DNA of 9,354 bases, from the NCBI GenBank assembly GCA_015259235.1, contig JABZGM010000072.1, forward strand, positions 1 to 9,354, in the 5' to 3' direction. The position numbers and the translations under genes are program-made. The notes beneath the pieces were generated by a model. It was not told the origin of the DNA and did no database searches. It was given only the letters and a program-made list of their open reading frames with translations. This document shows, piece by piece, positions 5,901 through 9,354 of the stretch; the first letter of the stretch is position 1; every line of letters starts with the position of its first letter. This stretch comes from Alloprevotella sp. GTDB lineage: Bacteria; Bacteroidota; Bacteroidia; Bacteroidales; Bacteroidaceae.

Positions 5901-8279
5901 TTAGTTCACGGTGATTTCGTCGACAAAGAAGAAGGCTTGCTTTCCAGCGGCTTCTTCGTGCCAAGACGGAATGCTCGTTTCTGGTTGTGCCACAATCTTC
6001 AGCAATCGTGCTGTAGTGGGCGTAAAATCATATACGTGATGTTTAATGCCATTCTTGTCGGCTTGGGTGAGAGGTGCGTAGTCTTTGGAAACTATGGTGT
6101 TCCAAGTCTTACCACCATCCACCGAAACTGCAATTTCTACGTGACGAGCATCGTAAATCCAGTCGCCTTTTTCCACACATACATTGAACGCCACTTGACT
6201 CACTGTCGTGTTTTCGCCCAAATCGATGATGGCTTCCATAGGCTTTTCGAGGAATCCAATCCAACGGCTAGAGTTGTAGCTGGTGTTGCTCGCTACAAGA
6301 CCATCAACCAATGTCTTTGCACCATCAAATTTGTAGCTGGCATGAGGTTCATTCACCAAGGTGATGTTGCGCGCAGTGGATTTAGAGAAGTGGAAATCTT
6401 CTTTTTCCACATGGCTACGTTGATATTGATTAGGAGCAACTTCGTGGAAAGCTACGGCACGGAATTTCACATCGCTCTTGAAATCCAGAGGTTGTGTGTA
6501 GCGCGTGCTTTGCTGTGTAGGCATCGTGCCATCGAGGGTGTAATAAATCACATCATTAGGCTCATTCACTTGCAAATTGGCACGGATACCACCGCCTGCA
6601 ATCGCCGTGTAGTTGGGCATGATGTCGTAGTAGTGCTTGGCGAAGTTGTAATTCTGCTCCTCATAGAGTTTGAAGAGCTGAGGAAGTCGCTTCAAAAACT
6701 CTGAATAGGTGCGAGTGCCTTGTGGACGCCACTGGATTTCTGCCAAAGCAGCCAAACGAGGCAAAGCCATATATTCGGTTTGGCGGTGCGTCTTGAAATA
6801 CTCTGACCACAAGTTGGCTTGCACACCCAATATGTGTTTACCCTGTTCGGGTGTTAAAGCAGCAGGCATAGGTTCGTAGCTGTAGACGCGTTCGAGAGGC
6901 AAGTAACCACCAATCGCCAAAGGCTCTTGCTTTGCATCTTTTGCTTGATAATAGTCGAAGTAGAGATACGTATTGGGCGACATGATCACGTCATGACCAC
7001 TTTGAGCAGCTTCGATACCACCAGCTTCGCCGCGCCATGACATCACTGTGGCATTGGGAGCAAGACCACCTTCGAGAATTTCGTCCCAACCGATGATGCG
7101 CTTACCATAGCGCGCCAAGGTGTTTTCTGCATGACGAATCACATAGCTCTGCAAACGCTCTTCAGCAGAGTGCTTACCTTCGGCTTGCAGTTGATTCTTT
7201 TGGATCATAGCTTGGCACTTAGGACAAGTCTTCCAGCGTGTTTTGGGGCACTCGTCGCCACCAATGTGGAAATAATTGCCAGGGAACAACTGAGCTACTT
7301 CACCCAATACTTTGTCTATGAATTCGTAAGTTTGGGGATTACCAGCACAGAGCACATCGCTGCTCACGCCCCAGATTTGTCCCACTTCGTAAGGACCACC
7401 TGTGCATCCCAAATGGGGATAAGCAGCAAGTGCTGCCAACATGTGACCAGGGAGGTCGATTTCGGGAATAATCACGATGTTGCGAGCGGCTGCATAGGCG
7501 ATGATGTCTTTGCACTGTTCTTGCGTGTAAAATCCACCATGAGGCTTGCCGTCATATTTGCCAGTGTTTTTACCAATCACCGTAGCCGAACGATGACTAC
7601 CGATTTTGGTGAGTTCGGGCAACTGCTTGATTTCGATGCGCCAACCTTGGTCGTCGGTCAAGTGCCAGTGCATGCGGTTGATGCCGTGCAAAGCAATCAT
7701 GTCGATGAATCGTTTCACACTATCAGCAGTGGCAAAGTGACGAGCCACATCGAGCATCGTGCCACGATAGGCAAAGCGCGGAGCATCGTTGATTTCCACA
7801 CCGGGCAAAGCGATTCTACCATTTTTTGACATATATGCACGCTCCTTTTCACTGAGGTGGGGGAGTGATTTGCGCAAAGTTTGGATGCCATAGAACGCAC
7901 CCGCCTTGGTGCTAGCTGCAATGCTCACCGTTTTGCTGTCGATGCGCAAACGATAACCTTCGGGTGCAAAATCTTTCTCTTCACTGCTCAACACAATAGC
8001 AGGTGTCTTTCCACGTTTTGTTGCGATGGACAAAGTTAGTCCTGTGCGATCTGCCACAAACTGTTGCAAGAATTTCGCATTTTCTTGGTCGGCTTTCGAC
8101 TTGCCGCAAACGATGCGTGTGGCAGGGGTGAGCGTAAAATCACCCCATTGTTGTTGGAGAGTCACTTGTTTGGGAAGCGGCACTACATCATACGACGCCT
8201 TGGGCACGCTTTGTGCTGCAAGTGTGAGAGAAAATCCACTCAACAAACAGCTGCAAGCTATGGTTTTGAAGATATTCAT
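5901..8279 (-). CDS. Secreted beta-N-acetylhexosaminidase (GH20)
   Basis: Releases terminal beta-linked GlcNAc or GalNAc from glycans such as mucin, host N-glycans or chitin-type oligosaccharides. The 792 residues begin with a signal peptide (about 1-22, LTLAA|QS). Next come the GH20b-type N-terminal domain (30-165) and the GH20 catalytic barrel (168-520). A chitobiase C-terminal-like beta domain (565-630) and an F5/8-type C (discoidin/CBM32-like) domain (650-790) follow. Catalytic Asp342-Glu343 lie in HIGGDEC; RGTMLDVARHF (172-182), HWHLTDDQGW (204-213), GWDE (398-401) and ANLWSE (488-493) are further GH20 landmarks. Cys344, Cys352 and Cys355 follow the catalytic pair. An in-frame ATG at 8303 lies inside the promoter box, and only the ATG at 8279 gives a proper signal peptide. 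No SusC/SusD gene adjoins. The gene has its own promoter and terminator. Exact substrate is not decidable. Confidence 0.95.
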   Translation of the reverse strand: MNIFKTIACSCLLSGFSLTLAAQSVPKASYDVVPLPKQVTLQQQWGDFTLTPATRIVCGKSKADQENAKFLQQFVADRTGLTLSIATKRGKTPAIVLSSEEKDFAPEGYRLRIDSKTVSIAASTKAGAFYGIQTLRKSLPHLSEKERAYMSKNGRIALPGVEINDAPRFAYRGTMLDVARHFATADSVKRFIDMIALHGINRMHWHLTDDQGWRIEIKQLPELTKIGSHRSATVIGKNTGKYDGKPHGGFYTQEQCKDIIAYAAARNIVIIPEIDLPGHMLAALAAYPHLGCTGGPYEVGQIWGVSSDVLCAGNPQTYEFIDKVLGEVAQLFPGNYFHIGGDECPKTRWKTCPKCQAMIQKNQLQAEGKHSAEERLQSYVIRHAENTLARYGKRIIGWDEILEGGLAPNATVMSWRGEAGGIEAAQSGHDVIMSPNTYLYFDYYQAKDAKQEPLAIGGYLPLERVYSYEPMPAALTPEQGKHILGVQANLWSEYFKTHRQTEYMALPRLAALAEIQWRPQGTRTYSEFLKRLPQLFKLYEEQNYNFAKHYYDIMPNYTAIAGGGIRANLQVNEPNDVIYYTLDGTMPTQQSTRYTQPLDFKSDVKFRAVAFHEVAPNQYQRSHVEKEDFHFSKSTARNITLVNEPHASYKFDGAKTLVDGLVASNTSYNSSRWIGFLEKPMEAIIDLGENTTVSQVAFNVCVEKGDWIYDARHVEIAVSVDGGKTWNTIVSKDYAPLTQADKNGIKHHVYDFTPTTARLLKIVAQPETSIPSWHEEAAGKQAFFFVDEITVN

Positions 8280-8292
8280 AAGGTAAATGTTG

Positions 8293-8317
8293 ATTGTTGC
8301 CACAAAGATACAACAAT
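8293..8317. repeat. Dyad symmetry framing the -7 box
   Basis: ATTGTTG (8293-8299) and CAACAAT (8311-8317) are perfect 7-base inverted copies separated by 11 bases. The -7 box 8303-8310 lies wholly within the spacer. The arms are 18 bases apart centre to centre. A repressor operator is one reading; a chance inverted repeat in AT-rich DNA is another. Confidence 0.4.
8303..8310 (-). promoter_or_regulatory. Bacteroidetes -7 box of the hexosaminidase promoter
   Basis: TATCTTTG on the - strand matches the Bacteroidetes -7 consensus TAnnTTTG exactly. A start of transcription a few bases downstream would leave a leader of under 20 bases before the ATG at 8279, and this decides against the ATG at 8303. 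No TTTG is seen at the expected -33 distance, so the promoter may be weak or activator-dependent (inference). Confidence 0.65.
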
Positions 8318-8392
8318 TTTACTCATTTCCTAGTCTCGCCCCTCTTTTTTTTGCTATCTCTAACTTACAATCATAGAACTCATAAAACTATC

Positions 8393-9124
8393 ATGTCATT
8401 AGAACAAATCCTCCGACATCGTCGCGCCATCCGCTATTACGACGCGCAACAACCCATTTCTGCCGATCGTGTCGAAGAGTGTCTCAAACTTGCCTCGCTC
8501 GCTCCCACGAGCTCCAACATGCAGTTGTGGAAAGCGCATCACATCACCGACCCTGCTGTCATCCAACAACTCGTGCCAGCCTGCCTTGGACAATCCACCA
8601 TCAGCACTGCCCAACAGTTGGTCATCTTCACCGTAGAACCCTCTCTCTACAAAGAGCGTTGCCAACAAAATCTTGATTTCCAACGCGAAAACATCAAGCG
8701 TACTTATCCCGAAGCGAAGTGGAAGAAATATACTGCCCTTCAAACTTCTTACTACACCAAGGTGGTTCCATTCCTCTATAGTCGCTTCTTCGGACTCTGG
8801 GGTGGGGTGCGCAAAGTCATTGCCACCCTCGCTGGGTGCTTCCGTCCTGTGCCTCGCCAAATGACGGAAGGTGCCATGGACACCGTCCTCCACAAGAGTT
8901 GTGCGCTGGTGGCACAAACTTTCATGCTCGCCATGAGCGAAGCGGGCTACGACACTTGTCCTGTTGAGGGTTTCGATGCGCATCGCGTGAAACGCATCCT
9001 TGGTTTACCTTGCAGCAGCGAAGTAAGTCTCATCGTTTCTTGTGGTATCCGCGATGCCTCTCGTCCGCTGGGCGATCGTTTTCGCGTAGATTTTTCTTCG
9101 CAATATCAACGCATCGGACAATAA
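8393..9124 (+). CDS. Nitroreductase-family FMN flavoprotein
   Basis: A 243-residue cytoplasmic NAD(P)H-dependent oxidoreductase of the nitroreductase fold; the physiological substrate is unknown. FMN-binding features are visible: HRRAIR at 9-14, PTSSNMQLW at 38-46, HKSCALVAQTFMLAMSEAG at 167-185 (the helix that usually lines the flavin), CPVEGFD at 189-195 with the re-face glycine, and GIRDASRPLGDRFR at 218-231. Residues 85-160 form a longer, aromatic- and Lys-rich middle section than in minimal NfsB-type enzymes. The frame stays open upstream to 8294, but that extension is hydrophobic low-complexity translation of the divergent promoter region. MSLEQILRHRRAIR is the normal family start. It is transcribed away from the hexosaminidase from a 113-base shared gap, in which I see no exact + strand promoter. 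No partner gene suggests the substrate. Confidence 0.92.
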   Translation: MSLEQILRHRRAIRYYDAQQPISADRVEECLKLASLAPTSSNMQLWKAHHITDPAVIQQLVPACLGQSTISTAQQLVIFTVEPSLYKERCQQNLDFQRENIKRTYPEAKWKKYTALQTSYYTKVVPFLYSRFFGLWGGVRKVIATLAGCFRPVPRQMTEGAMDTVLHKSCALVAQTFMLAMSEAGYDTCPVEGFDAHRVKRILGLPCSSEVSLIVSCGIRDASRPLGDRFRVDFSSQYQRIGQ

Positions 9125-9129
9125 ACCCA

Positions 9130-9174
9130 AAGGGTGGGGCACACTTTCTCTACGCAAGAAAAATCCCCACCCTT
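9130..9174 (+). terminator. GC-rich hairpin after the nitroreductase gene
   Basis: AAGGGTGGGG (9130-9139) pairs perfectly with CCCCACCCTT (9165-9174). The 25-base loop contains a second 5-bp stem, TTTCT/AGAAA. It starts 5 bases after the stop codon, where a terminator is expected, but no T-run follows directly; the first T-rich stretch is about 20 bases on. It is probably a 3'-end structure or weak terminator. Confidence 0.5.
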
Positions 9175-9354
9175 AACACCTCTAAAATCCTCTCTTTTTC
9201 CCTCGCGTACGCGCGCGCACCTTGCACTTTTGCACTTTTTGCTTTCACAACCTTCACACATTTCTTTGTAAGACGCTCGTAAATAGTGGATTATCGACTA
9301 TTCATAAACACTTTTTCACAGAGTTGTAAATCTCACGCGAAATTTGCGCCAAAA
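9175..9354. other. Right-end non-coding stretch
   Basis: These 180 bases carry no recognisable gene. Present are a 17-base alternating purine-pyrimidine tract (9204-9220), two tandem copies of TGCACTTT (9223-9230 and 9231-9238), and a 6-base inverted repeat AATAGT/ACTATT (9282-9287 with 9297-9302). A short cysteine-rich frame on the - strand begins at 9261. No exact TAnnTTTG box was seen. The stretch may contain the upstream region of a gene beyond the window. Confidence 0.5.

Noticed and set aside
8280..8303. An upstream start for the hexosaminidase at 8303.
   Set aside because: This ATG lies in the -7 promoter box, and starting there would put eight extra residues in front of a well-formed signal peptide.
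8350..8381. A possible + strand promoter for the nitroreductase: TTTG, 20 bases, then TAGAACTC.
   Set aside because: The spacing is right, but the -7 part matches only TA of TAnnTTTG and would leave almost no leader.
8294..8392. A hydrophobic N-terminal extension of the nitroreductase.
   Set aside because: It begins inside the divergent hexosaminidase promoter region and reads through T-rich DNA; the family start is MSLEQILRHRR at 8393.
9300..9354. A possible DnaA-box or origin-like element (TTTTTCACA and nearby AT-rich DNA).
   Set aside because: It differs from TTATNCACA, there is no cluster of boxes, and no replication gene is nearby.

Overview
The window looks like a Bacteroidales chromosome segment, most likely Prevotellaceae-like. 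This rests on recognisable Bacteroidales versions of each protein, a run of FKBP isomerases with the N-terminal SYAxG module, AT-rich leaders lacking Shine-Dalgarno sequences, and one exact Bacteroidetes -7 promoter box (TAnnTTTG form). The genus is inference.

Layout from left to right: pckA (ATP-type PEP carboxykinase) is on the + strand and ends in a strong intrinsic terminator. A 341-base convergent gap follows, holding that terminator and an opposing one. Five genes then run on the - strand. In transcription order they are a secreted GH20 beta-N-acetylhexosaminidase (8279 to 5901), tcdA for the cyclic t6A tRNA modification (5767 to 4904), a cytoplasmic FKBP (4712 to 4125), a lipoprotein FKBP (4017 to 3079) and a periplasmic FKBP with a signal peptide (2927 to 2058). 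Last, divergent from the hexosaminidase, is a + strand nitroreductase-family flavoprotein (8393 to 9124), followed by about 230 non-coding bases.

Transcription units: the hexosaminidase has its own promoter and a UUCG-loop terminator, so it is probably monocistronic. tcdA stands alone between that terminator and a 191-base gap. The three FKBP genes are 107 and 151 bases apart. A strong hairpin lies between the second and third, so the last gene is either attenuated or separately promoted.

How the genes work together: most are unrelated housekeeping functions (gluconeogenesis/anaplerosis, glycan breakdown, tRNA modification, flavin redox). The coherent unit is the FKBP trio, which would supply prolyl isomerase/chaperone activity to the cytoplasm, the membrane-anchored periplasm and the soluble periplasm. 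I found no mobile element, RNA gene, CRISPR array, phage gene or defence system, and nothing I would call a new system. The items worth a second look are the FKBP trio, its internal hairpin, and a dyad framing the hexosaminidase promoter box.
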